Shown here one piece after another: positions 20,218 to 29,025 of a stretch of DNA of 64,000 nucleotides. Source of the stretch: Bifidobacterium breve (GTDB lineage Bacteria; Actinomycetota; Acidimicrobiia; Acidimicrobiales; Ilumatobacteraceae); assembly GCA_945893395.1 (NCBI GenBank), contig CAMDEC010000001.1, positions 1 to 64,000 on the forward strand. Reading direction: 5' to 3'. Every line of letters begins with the position of its first letter. Position 1 is the first letter of the stretch. The notes beneath the pieces are model-generated. The model was not told where the DNA came from, did not search any database, and saw nothing but the letters and a program-made list of their open reading frames with translations. The position numbers and the translations under genes are program-made.

Positions 20218-20990
20218 TGGGTTTTCGTTCCTCTGCATCTGGAACTTCAACGATGTCTTTGGGTGATCATCTTGGTGAGTTGCGCATGCGTTTGATTCGA
20301 TCCATCTTGGCTGTGGCACTTGGTGCGGCCGCGATACTCGCGTTTTACGACCCAGTTTTAAAATTTCTGACCCGTCCTTACCGCAACTTATGCGACGAAA
20401 GATCTGACTTCAACTGTGATGGTTCGCTTTTTGCACTCGGACCTCTGGACGGTCTTTCTGCGCGGATGAAAATTGCCGGCTACGGAGGTTTGATTCTTGC
20501 CCTGCCCGTGTTGTTGTGGCAAATTTGGCGGTTCATAGTGCCCGCGCTGAGCAGCAAAGAGAAAAAGTACACGATCCCATTTATCGCGTCCTCAGTAATT
20601 CTCTTCGCATCGGGATGTGCGCTCGCATATTGGACGCTGTCACGCGCGCTTGAGTTTCTAATTTCTTGGTCAGGCACCGATGTCAATCAGGCTTTTCAAA
20701 TTACAAAATATGTGAGTCTTGTTACTTTGATGATCTTGGCCTTTGGCGTCGGTTTCCTTACACCCTTATTGATCGTATTTTTGCAACTCGCTGGTGTTTT
20801 GACGCCCAAGACGTTGCTCAAACAGTGGCGTATTGCGATAGTCGTAATTTTTTTTACTGCGGCGATCATCACACCGAGCGGTGACCCAATCACGCTGATG
20901 GCACTCGGCTTGCCGTTGACGCTGCTGTACTTTGTGGCAATTTTTGTAGGCTTCCTTGCGACTCGCAAACGTTCTCGCCAAGCTGATTAA
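20217..20990 (+). CDS. tatC: Sec-independent translocase TatC
   Basis: MSLGDHLGELRMRLIRSILAV; multiple TMs; AAIITPSGDPITLMALGLPLTLLY. Confidence 0.95.
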   Translation: MGFRSSASGTSTMSLGDHLGELRMRLIRSILAVALGAAAILAFYDPVLKFLTRPYRNLCDERSDFNCDGSLFALGPLDGLSARMKIAGYGGLILALPVLLWQIWRFIVPALSSKEKKYTIPFIASSVILFASGCALAYWTLSRALEFLISWSGTDVNQAFQITKYVSLVTLMILAFGVGFLTPLLIVFLQLAGVLTPKTLLKQWRIAIVVIFFTAAIITPSGDPITLMALGLPLTLLYFVAIFVGFLATRKRSRQAD

Positions 20991-21007
20991 GACTCGCGAC
21001 CTGCTCG

Positions 21008-23617
21008 ATGCCTAGACCGAGTCGTGAATCGCTGATTTCGAGATACAACTTTGGTCTCGACAAATTTCAAATTGAAGCACTCGACGCTTTAGATCGAGGC
21101 GATTCTGTTCTGGTTGCCGCGCCAACCGGTTCGGGCAAGACACTTGTTGCCGAATATGCAATTGAGGCAGCGCGTCAACAAGGACAGCGGGCGTTCTACA
21201 CCGCACCAATCAAGGCTCTTTCGAATCAAAAATTCAACGACTTGGTCGCTCATTACGGAAGAAGTGACGTTGGTTTGTTGACTGGTGACAACAGTGTCAA
21301 TTCGAACGCCCCGATTTTGGTGATGACAACAGAAGTTTTGCGAAACATGATTTATGCTCGATCTGAAGCTCTGGATCAACTTGCGGTCGTCGTGTTAGAT
21401 GAGGTGCACTTCTTGCAAGACGCCTACCGCGGACCAGTTTGGGAAGAGGTGATCATTCATCTCGACCCGACGGTGCAGTTGGTCTGCCTCTCGGCGACGG
21501 TGTCCAATGCCACCGAAGTGACGGAGTGGTTGAGCACTGTTCGGGGTCGAACTCTGCCGGTGGTCGAAGAAAAGAGACCCGTTGAATTGGTCAATCATTT
21601 CGTTGTCGGTGATTCGAGTAGCCACGAAGTAAATATGTACGAGACAATCGTCAATGGCACACCGAATCCTGAGGTTGCAAAACTCGAACTTCAAGTAACG
21701 GCAGGTCGCACCATTGACGGCTCGAGTGACAATCGAAGGTCTTATCGTGCAAGCCGAACTAGGAGCCGCCCACGAGTATTTACCCCGAATCGTGTCGAAG
21801 TAGCTGACCTTTTGCAGCGACAAGACCTACTTCCGGCGATCGTGTTCATCTTCAGTCGCAATCAATGTGACGAAGCCGCCGAATCTTGCGTGCGCTCCGG
21901 TTTGCGTCTAACTGACCAGGAGCAACGGGCTGAAATCTCCGCAATCATTGATGCCCGCGTCTCGATGTTCAGTGATGACGACCTGGCTGCTCTTAGTTTC
22001 TCGAAGTTCGCCAACCAACTCGAGTCGGGCATCGGTGCACACCATGCCGGCTTGGTGCCGGCGTTCAAAGAAATTGTCGAAGAGTGTTTCATTCGTGGTT
22101 TGGTACGACTGGTGTTTGCAACAGAAACGCTCGCAGTAGGACTAAATATGCCGGCTCGAGCCGTTGTGATCGAAAAGATTACAAAATTTACGGGAGAGCA
22201 CCATCAGCCACTGAAAGCGTCCGAATATACGCAGCTGACAGGTCGAGCTGGTCGAAGAGGCATCGACACCGTGGGGCATGCTCTCGTGTTATGGAATCAA
22301 TTTGTAAGTTTCGACGCGGTCGCAGCTTTGGCGTTGAGTCGATCTTTTCGATTGGTCTCGGCGTTTAGACCGACTTACAACATGGCTGCGAATTTGATCC
22401 AGACGCACTCGCGACAAGAAGCCCATCATTTGCTGAACTTATCCTTCGCTCAGTTTCAAAGCGGTCGTGATGTAGTTGAATTACAGGCCCGTGTCACTCG
22501 TCGCACCAAGGAACGGGACCGACTGCGCGATCAGGCCACGAGTCCGTTAGGCGACATTGATGAATATCGTCGAGCCTTCGATGTGCGACCTGATGCAACA
22601 CAAATCGCAGCCGCGATCGAAGAGTTGCAGTTAGGTGATCTAATCAATATTCCAAAGGGCGGTCGCGATAGCAAGGCAGCAGTCGTCGCCACTGCGCAAC
22701 GTGCCAACGGCACAAAGCTCACCCTTATTGCAGCCAATCGTGCCGTGTTCCAGGTGCAGGCAGGTGACTTTGATTCGCCGCCCGTAAAACTCGGGCATAT
22801 AAAAATTCCGGATTCTTATGCACGCACCAGTCCTAAATTCATCAAAGAGGTGGCAAATCGAGTCCAACGAACCAAGATCAATTCAAAGTCGCATCCAAAT
22901 CGAGGTCAGGCTGAACGAGATCATCCCGTGGCGAGCGACCCCGAGTTACGCAGACGACTAATTGCGGCCAGATCGGCAGACCGAATTGACGGCGAGTTGA
23001 GGGCGATTGAACAACGAATTGAGAAGTCTGTGCAGTCGGTGAGTGCGCGGTTCGACGACCTTGTGCGGCTTATGGAGCGACGCGGTTATGTAGCGCAGTG
23101 GACGCTCACTGCGCAAGGTTGCTCGTTGGCCAGGATTTTTCATGAACTTGATCTGGTGATTGCCGAATCTCTTGCCGCAGGAATCTTCGACAATCTGACG
23201 CCACCAGAGTTGGCGTCACTATTGAGCGTCTTTGTCTTTGAATTCAGACGAGTCGAAGATCCACCCAAACCCAGGATTCCGAAATCTCTGCAAACCAAAT
23301 GGAAGCAACTCAAGGACCTGAGCGCCAAAATTGCGCGTGATGAAGAGGCAGCGAGCGTCGCGCCACATCGCTCGCTTGACCCTGGTCTGCTTGAAATAAC
23401 TTTGGAATGGGCGAGTGGCGGTGAACTGATCGATATTTTGAGTGACGATCTCACAGCAGGTGATTTTGTCCGAACGATGAAACAGTTGGTGGATCTACTT
23501 CGCCAAATTGCGTTGATCACGCCCTCGTCACAGACCAGCAAGTGTGCTGAACAGGCGGCTCAGGCGGTGTTGCGTGGTGTCGTGGCAGCGTCGCAGGGGT
23601 CTTCGGTCTCGGGCTGA
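21008..23617 (+). CDS. helY: Ski2/HelY-type DEAD/DEAH-box RNA helicase
   Basis: FQIEALDALDRGDSVLVAAPTGSGKTLVAEYA, VVLDEVHFLQD, LSATVSNATEV, TGRAGRRGIDTVGHAL. Confidence 0.95.
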   Translation: MPRPSRESLISRYNFGLDKFQIEALDALDRGDSVLVAAPTGSGKTLVAEYAIEAARQQGQRAFYTAPIKALSNQKFNDLVAHYGRSDVGLLTGDNSVNSNAPILVMTTEVLRNMIYARSEALDQLAVVVLDEVHFLQDAYRGPVWEEVIIHLDPTVQLVCLSATVSNATEVTEWLSTVRGRTLPVVEEKRPVELVNHFVVGDSSSHEVNMYETIVNGTPNPEVAKLELQVTAGRTIDGSSDNRRSYRASRTRSRPRVFTPNRVEVADLLQRQDLLPAIVFIFSRNQCDEAAESCVRSGLRLTDQEQRAEISAIIDARVSMFSDDDLAALSFSKFANQLESGIGAHHAGLVPAFKEIVEECFIRGLVRLVFATETLAVGLNMPARAVVIEKITKFTGEHHQPLKASEYTQLTGRAGRRGIDTVGHALVLWNQFVSFDAVAALALSRSFRLVSAFRPTYNMAANLIQTHSRQEAHHLLNLSFAQFQSGRDVVELQARVTRRTKERDRLRDQATSPLGDIDEYRRAFDVRPDATQIAAAIEELQLGDLINIPKGGRDSKAAVVATAQRANGTKLTLIAANRAVFQVQAGDFDSPPVKLGHIKIPDSYARTSPKFIKEVANRVQRTKINSKSHPNRGQAERDHPVASDPELRRRLIAARSADRIDGELRAIEQRIEKSVQSVSARFDDLVRLMERRGYVAQWTLTAQGCSLARIFHELDLVIAESLAAGIFDNLTPPELASLLSVFVFEFRRVEDPPKPRIPKSLQTKWKQLKDLSAKIARDEEAASVAPHRSLDPGLLEITLEWASGGELIDILSDDLTAGDFVRTMKQLVDLLRQIALITPSSQTSKCAEQAAQAVLRGVVAASQGSSVSG

Positions 23618-24243
23618 TGGTAATTAAGCGCGGCGAGGATTGGGGTCACAGAGTTCTTCAACCTGACGACTTGTTGGTGTTCGAGAATGACGTACATGTA
23701 AATGAATACCTGACGAAACAGTTTCAGAGTTCACTGCCCAATCAAAGCATCGCGATTCTGAATTCAAACATCGCCCGCTCGCTTGGCATGAATGGTTCGG
23801 ACTTGAGCGTCGAGAAGATGTTGAAAACCAGTTTTGATGCGATTGAAGTAGAAATTTCTGACTGTGACGACCAAATTTCGTGTGAAATTTTTCTAGGCAA
23901 TGCGTTGATCCGCAATAGTTGGCGACGCGGAGCAATAACCGGAGTTTTCAATACCTCGTTTATCGCCGGTCGAGATTGGGCACCTCGCGCGCATCCAAAT
24001 GACGGCAAACTGGATGTCTTATTGATTGACGAGGCGATGAGTTTGAGACAACGAATTACTGCATACCGATTGAGTAGATCTGGTTCGCATTTGCCTCATC
24101 CACATTTGAAATACCTGCAAAGCCAGAGTTATGTAGCGAATGATCCTGAAACAGCGATATTGACCTTGGATTCGGTTGAATTCGGAGCAGTCAAACGTTG
24201 CAGTTTTAGGGTGATTCCTGACGCGGTTTCGATTTATTGGTGA
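23617..24243 (+). CDS. Orphan protein resembling the C-terminal domain of YegS/DAGK-type lipid kinases; lacks the catalytic N-domain
   Basis: GVFNTSFIAGRDWAPRAHPNDGKLDVLLIDEAMSLRQRITAYRLSRSGSHLPHPHLKYLQSQSY resembles DAGK C-terminal motif (P.A...DG.LDV...R......G.H..HP); ATG overlaps helY TGA. Confidence 0.65.
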   Translation: MVIKRGEDWGHRVLQPDDLLVFENDVHVNEYLTKQFQSSLPNQSIAILNSNIARSLGMNGSDLSVEKMLKTSFDAIEVEISDCDDQISCEIFLGNALIRNSWRRGAITGVFNTSFIAGRDWAPRAHPNDGKLDVLLIDEAMSLRQRITAYRLSRSGSHLPHPHLKYLQSQSYVANDPETAILTLDSVEFGAVKRCSFRVIPDAVSIYW

Positions 24244-24259
24244 AGGTTATGATGGCTAT

Positions 24260-25477
24260 ATGACCACGACGATGAACCAACAAAAGATCTCTGAGATTAA
24301 GCAAGCGGTGTGTAATGACATCGACCATCGAGCATCTGATCTGATTGAAATCAGTCAGGCAATCCACGCCAAACCCGAAACTAATTTTGAAGAACATTTT
24401 GCACACAAAATTTTGACTGAATACATCGCTGACTCAAAAATTGGCGTAACTCGTGGGGCATTTGATTTGCCGACTGCTTTTGATGTTGCTGTGCGTGGGG
24501 GCGGTGGTCCAACGGTGGCTGTACTTTGCGAGTATGACGCGTTGCCCGGCATCGGTCATGCATGTGGACATAACATCATCGCCACTGCGGGTCTCGGTGC
24601 GGGAATCGCTCTTGCTGGTGTTGTTGAGCAGTGCGGCGGCAACCTGCGTCTGATGGGCACACCTGCCGAAGAGGGCGGCGGTGGAAAGATCGAAATGGCG
24701 CGCAAGGGTGCTTTCAAAAATGTCGATGCGGCGATGATGATTCACCCAGCCGACGCAGATCTGGCACGAATGAATGCGATTGCGATTCAAAACTTGCTGG
24801 TCAAATTCCATGGTCTTGCCGCACACGCGGCGGTATCACCGCACAAAGGCAAGAACGCGCTTGATGCGGCAGTTCTTGGATATATGAATGTTGCTGCTTT
24901 GAGACAGCATATTTTGCCTACCGAACGAATTCACGGAATTTTTACCAACTCGGGAGAGAAGCCAAATATCGTCCCTCGTGAAACAGAAATGGATTGGTAC
25001 GTGCGCTCACCGACCATTGAGAGTCTGCAACCACTCAAGCAGCGGGTCGCTCAGTGCCTCGAAGCTGGAGCCATGGCCGCTGGTTGCACGGTAAGTTTCG
25101 AATGGAAGGGCAATACGTTTGCCGATCTGATTGATAATGTGCCACTGCTCGAGAGTTATATCCGCAATGCCCAGACATTCGGACGAAAGATGACCAGCGA
25201 ATTATTGCCTGGAACCGGCGGAGGCTCGACAGACATGGGCAATATCAGTTATCTGGTGCCATCAATTCACCCGATGATCCAAGTTGCGCCGGGCGGCGTT
25301 TCGCTGCACAGTGCGGCGTTCGCCGACCATACCAAGGGCCAAGAGGCAAGCCAGGCGATTATTGATGGTGCAAAAATCATGGCGATGACAGCGATCGATA
25401 TGTGGGCTTCAGAGACTTTGCAACGCGATGTGAAGGCTGCATTCGGCGCTGGACTGGTGCCAGAGGGTGTGCTTTAA
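24260..25477 (+). CDS. M20-family amidohydrolase/peptidase (AbgB-like)
   Basis: VAVLCEYDALPGIGHACGHNIIATAGLGAGIAL; GTPAEEGGGGKIEMARKGAF; GTGGGSTDMGNISYLVPSIHPM. Confidence 0.92.
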   Translation: MTTTMNQQKISEIKQAVCNDIDHRASDLIEISQAIHAKPETNFEEHFAHKILTEYIADSKIGVTRGAFDLPTAFDVAVRGGGGPTVAVLCEYDALPGIGHACGHNIIATAGLGAGIALAGVVEQCGGNLRLMGTPAEEGGGGKIEMARKGAFKNVDAAMMIHPADADLARMNAIAIQNLLVKFHGLAAHAAVSPHKGKNALDAAVLGYMNVAALRQHILPTERIHGIFTNSGEKPNIVPRETEMDWYVRSPTIESLQPLKQRVAQCLEAGAMAAGCTVSFEWKGNTFADLIDNVPLLESYIRNAQTFGRKMTSELLPGTGGGSTDMGNISYLVPSIHPMIQVAPGGVSLHSAAFADHTKGQEASQAIIDGAKIMAMTAIDMWASETLQRDVKAAFGAGLVPEGVL

Positions 25478-25554
25478 GCCCAATAATTAGGCCTGACTTC
25501 TAGGTTTTTGGTAATCCCGCATATTGGGCGAGCAGACTCGTAAGATAACGCGCC

Positions 25555-27150
25555 GTGACGGTGTACGTACCAGAAGTCTTTGAAGCCGATGAGCAAGAAA
25601 TATTACGCCGATATTTTACCAATCTGGATGGACCTGTTTTTGCCTTAGTCAATCTTCCCGAGGTGGTCAAGGGTGCGCTATTTGCCCGTTACAGTCGTAG
25701 CGCAAAAAGTTTGCGACGACTTTTTCTGGATGAGTTCGTAAACGATCTTGATTTGAGCGGAGATAAATCGGTTGACGCCACGACCGGCTTGGAGCGCGCC
25801 GAAAATTTGTATGAGAAAATTTTTGTCGAGTATGGCGATGACAGCGTGGCTCAATTGGGTGGCGTACATCTAGCTTGCGAACAGGCGTCAAACCTTTTGA
25901 CCAAAATTCTTGAACGGGGCCGGCTGATGAGTTATCTCGAACAAAGCACCCGGTATATCAACTATGACGCCCGACTCGGCGGGCGCTATCGGTTTTATCG
26001 AGACGGGGATATTCTCAATGGTCCATTTGGCACACGTTATGTCGGAGACATGGACAGAATGTTCGATTCTTATTCGTCGATGGTCGTTGACGTCACCGAA
26101 CACGTGCGCAAAACGGTGAAGCACGACTCTAATGTCTCTGATTTTGTCTTCAAGCAAGCCACGCGAGCCAAGGCGTTGGATGCGGTGCGCGGTGTTTTGC
26201 CTGCGGCATCGCTTTCGAATCTCGGCATTTATGGCAGCGGCCAAGGTTACGAAGCTCTGCTGTTGCGAATGCGCGGTCATCATTTGCCTGAAGCCAGGTT
26301 TTATGCAGATTTGATGCTCGAAGAACTGCGCAAGGTCGTGCCAAGTTTCTTGCGACGAGTTGACATTGCCGACCGCGGTGGAAGATGGACGGAGTATCTG
26401 ACACGTCAAGAACAGCAAACGATACAACTAGTCGACGAATATTTTGGCGCGCTTGACCCCGAAGACGCTGCCGAAGTCGAACTCACCGACTTTGATCCGG
26501 ATGGTGAAGATAAATTGCTCGCAGCGATTTGTTATTCAAGTTCACATTTGCCCGAACACCAACTGATGGATCAAGTGCGCGAGCTGAGTCATGATCGGCG
26601 GGTGGCGTTGATTCGTGCATATGTTGGCGAACGCGAAAATCGTCGTCATAAACCGGGTCGAGCCTTTGAGCGAATTGACTATCGATTCGACGTATTGGGT
26701 GACTACGGGGCGTTCAGGGATCTGCAGCGCCATAGATTGCTGACTATTGAGTGGCAGCGTCTGACGCCCCACCATGGATTCGTACGACCAGAACTAATTG
26801 TGCAAGCCGGTTTGGGGGACCAATTCGATGACGTGATGGCGCGATCAAGCTCGCTCTATGACGCACTTTTGACTGACTATCCGAGTCAGGCACCATATGC
26901 AATCTCAATGGCATACAGACTGCGCTATGTGATGCAATTTAACGCTCGCGAGGCAATTCATATGCTTGAACTTCGTTCGTCGCCGCAGGGACATCCTTCT
27001 TACCGCAGAGTTGTTCTTGAGATGCATCGACTGATCGGCGAGAAGGCGGGTCACAAAGCGGTGGCCGAGGCGATGACCCATTTGGTCAAAGAATCTCCCG
27101 AACTTGAACGCCTCAATTCAGAAAAACGGGCCGAATCAAGGCGAAAGTGA
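25555..27150 (+). CDS. Tandem-domain ThyX-like (FAD-dependent thymidylate synthase superfamily) protein
   Basis: First half HLACEQASNLLTKILERGRLMSYLEQSTRYINYD aligns by eye with ThyX HxxxxxxxSRxxxxQLxRHRxxSxxxxSxRY; second half DLQRHRLLTIEWQRLTP retains RHR. Confidence 0.8.
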   Translation: MTVYVPEVFEADEQEILRRYFTNLDGPVFALVNLPEVVKGALFARYSRSAKSLRRLFLDEFVNDLDLSGDKSVDATTGLERAENLYEKIFVEYGDDSVAQLGGVHLACEQASNLLTKILERGRLMSYLEQSTRYINYDARLGGRYRFYRDGDILNGPFGTRYVGDMDRMFDSYSSMVVDVTEHVRKTVKHDSNVSDFVFKQATRAKALDAVRGVLPAASLSNLGIYGSGQGYEALLLRMRGHHLPEARFYADLMLEELRKVVPSFLRRVDIADRGGRWTEYLTRQEQQTIQLVDEYFGALDPEDAAEVELTDFDPDGEDKLLAAICYSSSHLPEHQLMDQVRELSHDRRVALIRAYVGERENRRHKPGRAFERIDYRFDVLGDYGAFRDLQRHRLLTIEWQRLTPHHGFVRPELIVQAGLGDQFDDVMARSSSLYDALLTDYPSQAPYAISMAYRLRYVMQFNAREAIHMLELRSSPQGHPSYRRVVLEMHRLIGEKAGHKAVAEAMTHLVKESPELERLNSEKRAESRRK

Positions 27151-27231
27151 GCCTTAAATCCCCGATTTGGTTTTTTGGGGTCAGTTATCCGATACTATGC
27201 GCGCTTCAAATTAATCACCTAATAGGACTGC

Positions 27232-27744
27232 ATGACTGACGAAAAAGATCCCGATAACGAAGTTTCTGAAGAAGTTTCTGACCAAGTCGTGGCCGACGAT
27301 ATCGAACCAGATGATTTAGTTGACGGTGATGAAGTTCTTATCCCCGAAGATTTGGTTGATGTCGAAGACGAATTAGAGATCGACCCCGATGCGCTCGTGG
27401 TTGATACACCGATCATCGATGAAGGTTCGACAATCGCATCCGAGGGTCCGACGAAACCAAAGTCAGGCGACGACGAAGAAGAGGACGAAGACCTACGCAC
27501 CGAAGATGACGTTGAAGCTGACTTGTCGTCGATCTTGCAAGAGAAACTTGCATCACCTCAAGAAACTGCGCCTGAAGAAGAGGAAGTAATTGGCGATGAT
27601 CGAACTGACGGCACTGAAAGACTGCAGCCAAGGCGGGTAGATGAAACTCAATGCACTCTTTGCTTCTTGCTTGTTCGACAATCCGCACCGGGTTGCCCCG
27701 TTGAGGACGACGCCTGTCCGCTATTTGCAAATCAACCAGACTAG
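27232..27744 (+). CDS. Highly acidic protein with C-terminal Cys cluster (DUF4193-like)
   Basis: About 120 residues of Asp/Glu-rich sequence followed by CTLCFLLVRQSAPGCPVEDDACPLF. Confidence 0.75.
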   Translation: MTDEKDPDNEVSEEVSDQVVADDIEPDDLVDGDEVLIPEDLVDVEDELEIDPDALVVDTPIIDEGSTIASEGPTKPKSGDDEEEDEDLRTEDDVEADLSSILQEKLASPQETAPEEEEVIGDDRTDGTERLQPRRVDETQCTLCFLLVRQSAPGCPVEDDACPLFANQPD

Positions 27745-27756
27745 GTTTGTCATAAC

Positions 27757-28218
27757 ATGCAGATCTTTGTTCGTCGAGGATCTGAGCCGGATTGCGAACT
27801 ACTCGAACTACTCGAGTCTGAAGGCAGATCATCGTTGGACGAGTTCCGTGGTGGCGGTCGTCTGGCGAAAGATATAGCCGTAGTCGCACCGAATTGGTTA
27901 GCGGCGGTAAACAATAAGTCTTTGGGTATTTTTGTGGCCGGAATCGATCGAACCGTGATGGGATATTTACTGGCGCGAATGAGTACCACCGTCATCGGGG
28001 AGATCGCGACGATAGAACAAGTTTTTGTCACCAAAGACGCGCGCAACCTCGGCGTCGGTGATGCCTTGATCTCTGCAACTGTTGATTGGGCAAAGGGACT
28101 GAAAATTGTTGCTTTAGATGCTTTGGCCTTGCCAGGCGACCGAGAAACTAAAAACCTTTACGAAAGAGCGGGTCTAGTCGCACGTTTAATTACCGTGACG
28201 ACTGATTTGCGCGACTAA
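27757..28218 (+). CDS. GNAT-family N-acetyltransferase
   Basis: IGEIATIEQVFVTKDARNLGVGDALISATVDWAKGLKIVALDALALPGDRETKNLYERAGL. Confidence 0.88.
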   Translation: MQIFVRRGSEPDCELLELLESEGRSSLDEFRGGGRLAKDIAVVAPNWLAAVNNKSLGIFVAGIDRTVMGYLLARMSTTVIGEIATIEQVFVTKDARNLGVGDALISATVDWAKGLKIVALDALALPGDRETKNLYERAGLVARLITVTTDLRD

Positions 28219-28222
28219 ACTT

Positions 28223-29008
28223 TTATTTGCCCTGCCAATTAGGTGGGCGTTTTTCGATGAACGCCGTGAGACCTTCTTTTGTGTCTTCAGAAGATAGGAC
28301 GCCACCAAAAGCCTTGTTGGTCATACCAATAAGTGTTTCGTCTGACTCGGTGGCTGCCGCGAGCACAATTTTGCGACTCGCCCAAACCGCGAGCGGCGCG
28401 GCCATGCAGACTCGGTTGGCGAGTTCAATTGCAACATCGAGCACTGTATTGGGCTCAGTCAGTTTGTTGACCATGCCAAGTTCGTAGCCTCGCTGAGCGG
28501 TGAATGGATCTCCCGTGAGAATCGCTTCCATTGCTACTGCACGACCTATCGCCCGAGGCAACCTGAAGAGACCGCCAGCACCAGCGATCAAGTTTCGCTT
28601 TGCCTCGGCCAGACCAAAGGCCGAACGTGTCGAAGCAACGAGCATGTCGCATGCCAGAACAAGTTCACATCCTCCGGCTGTCGCCAGACCGTCAACTGCG
28701 GCGATAACCGGTTTTTTGCGATCACGATAGACGAACCCACCGAATCCACCGCGCGAAGTATTGAGTGCAGCGGCTTGTCCCGAATTGATGGCTTTAAGGT
28801 CGGCGCCGGCGCAAAACACTGGACGCTCTTGACCGGCAGTATTGGCGGCCAGAATGCCGATCCATACATTCGCGTCTTGTTCAAGTTTGTCGATTGCAGC
28901 TTCGAGACCACTGGCTACATCGCCGTTGACAGCGTTACGAGCCTCGGGACGATTGAGGGTGATGATTGCGATTTTCCCACGGACTTCATATTCAACGATG
29001 TTTGACAT
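28223..29008 (-). CDS. Enoyl-CoA hydratase/isomerase family (crotonase)
   Basis: VEYEVRGKIAIITLNRPEARNAVNGDVASGL; FCAGADLKAI; KPVIAAVDGLATAGGCELVLACDMLVAS. Confidence 0.92.
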   Translation of the reverse strand: MSNIVEYEVRGKIAIITLNRPEARNAVNGDVASGLEAAIDKLEQDANVWIGILAANTAGQERPVFCAGADLKAINSGQAAALNTSRGGFGGFVYRDRKKPVIAAVDGLATAGGCELVLACDMLVASTRSAFGLAEAKRNLIAGAGGLFRLPRAIGRAVAMEAILTGDPFTAQRGYELGMVNKLTEPNTVLDVAIELANRVCMAAPLAVWASRKIVLAAATESDETLIGMTNKAFGGVLSSEDTKEGLTAFIEKRPPNWQGK

Positions 29009-29025
29009 AACGCGAGACTAATTGA

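Noticed and set aside
25888-26427. 179-aa minus-strand ORF inside the ThyX-like gene
   Set aside because: Antisense to a strongly motif-supported gene, with no motif of its own.
27150-27231. TTTTTGGGGTC shared with the region upstream of pup (15187-15197) as a possible common promoter motif
   Set aside because: Spacing to any -10-like sequence differs (about 10 versus 35 nt) and two occurrences are too few; here it may instead be part of a weak CCCC...GGGG hairpin.
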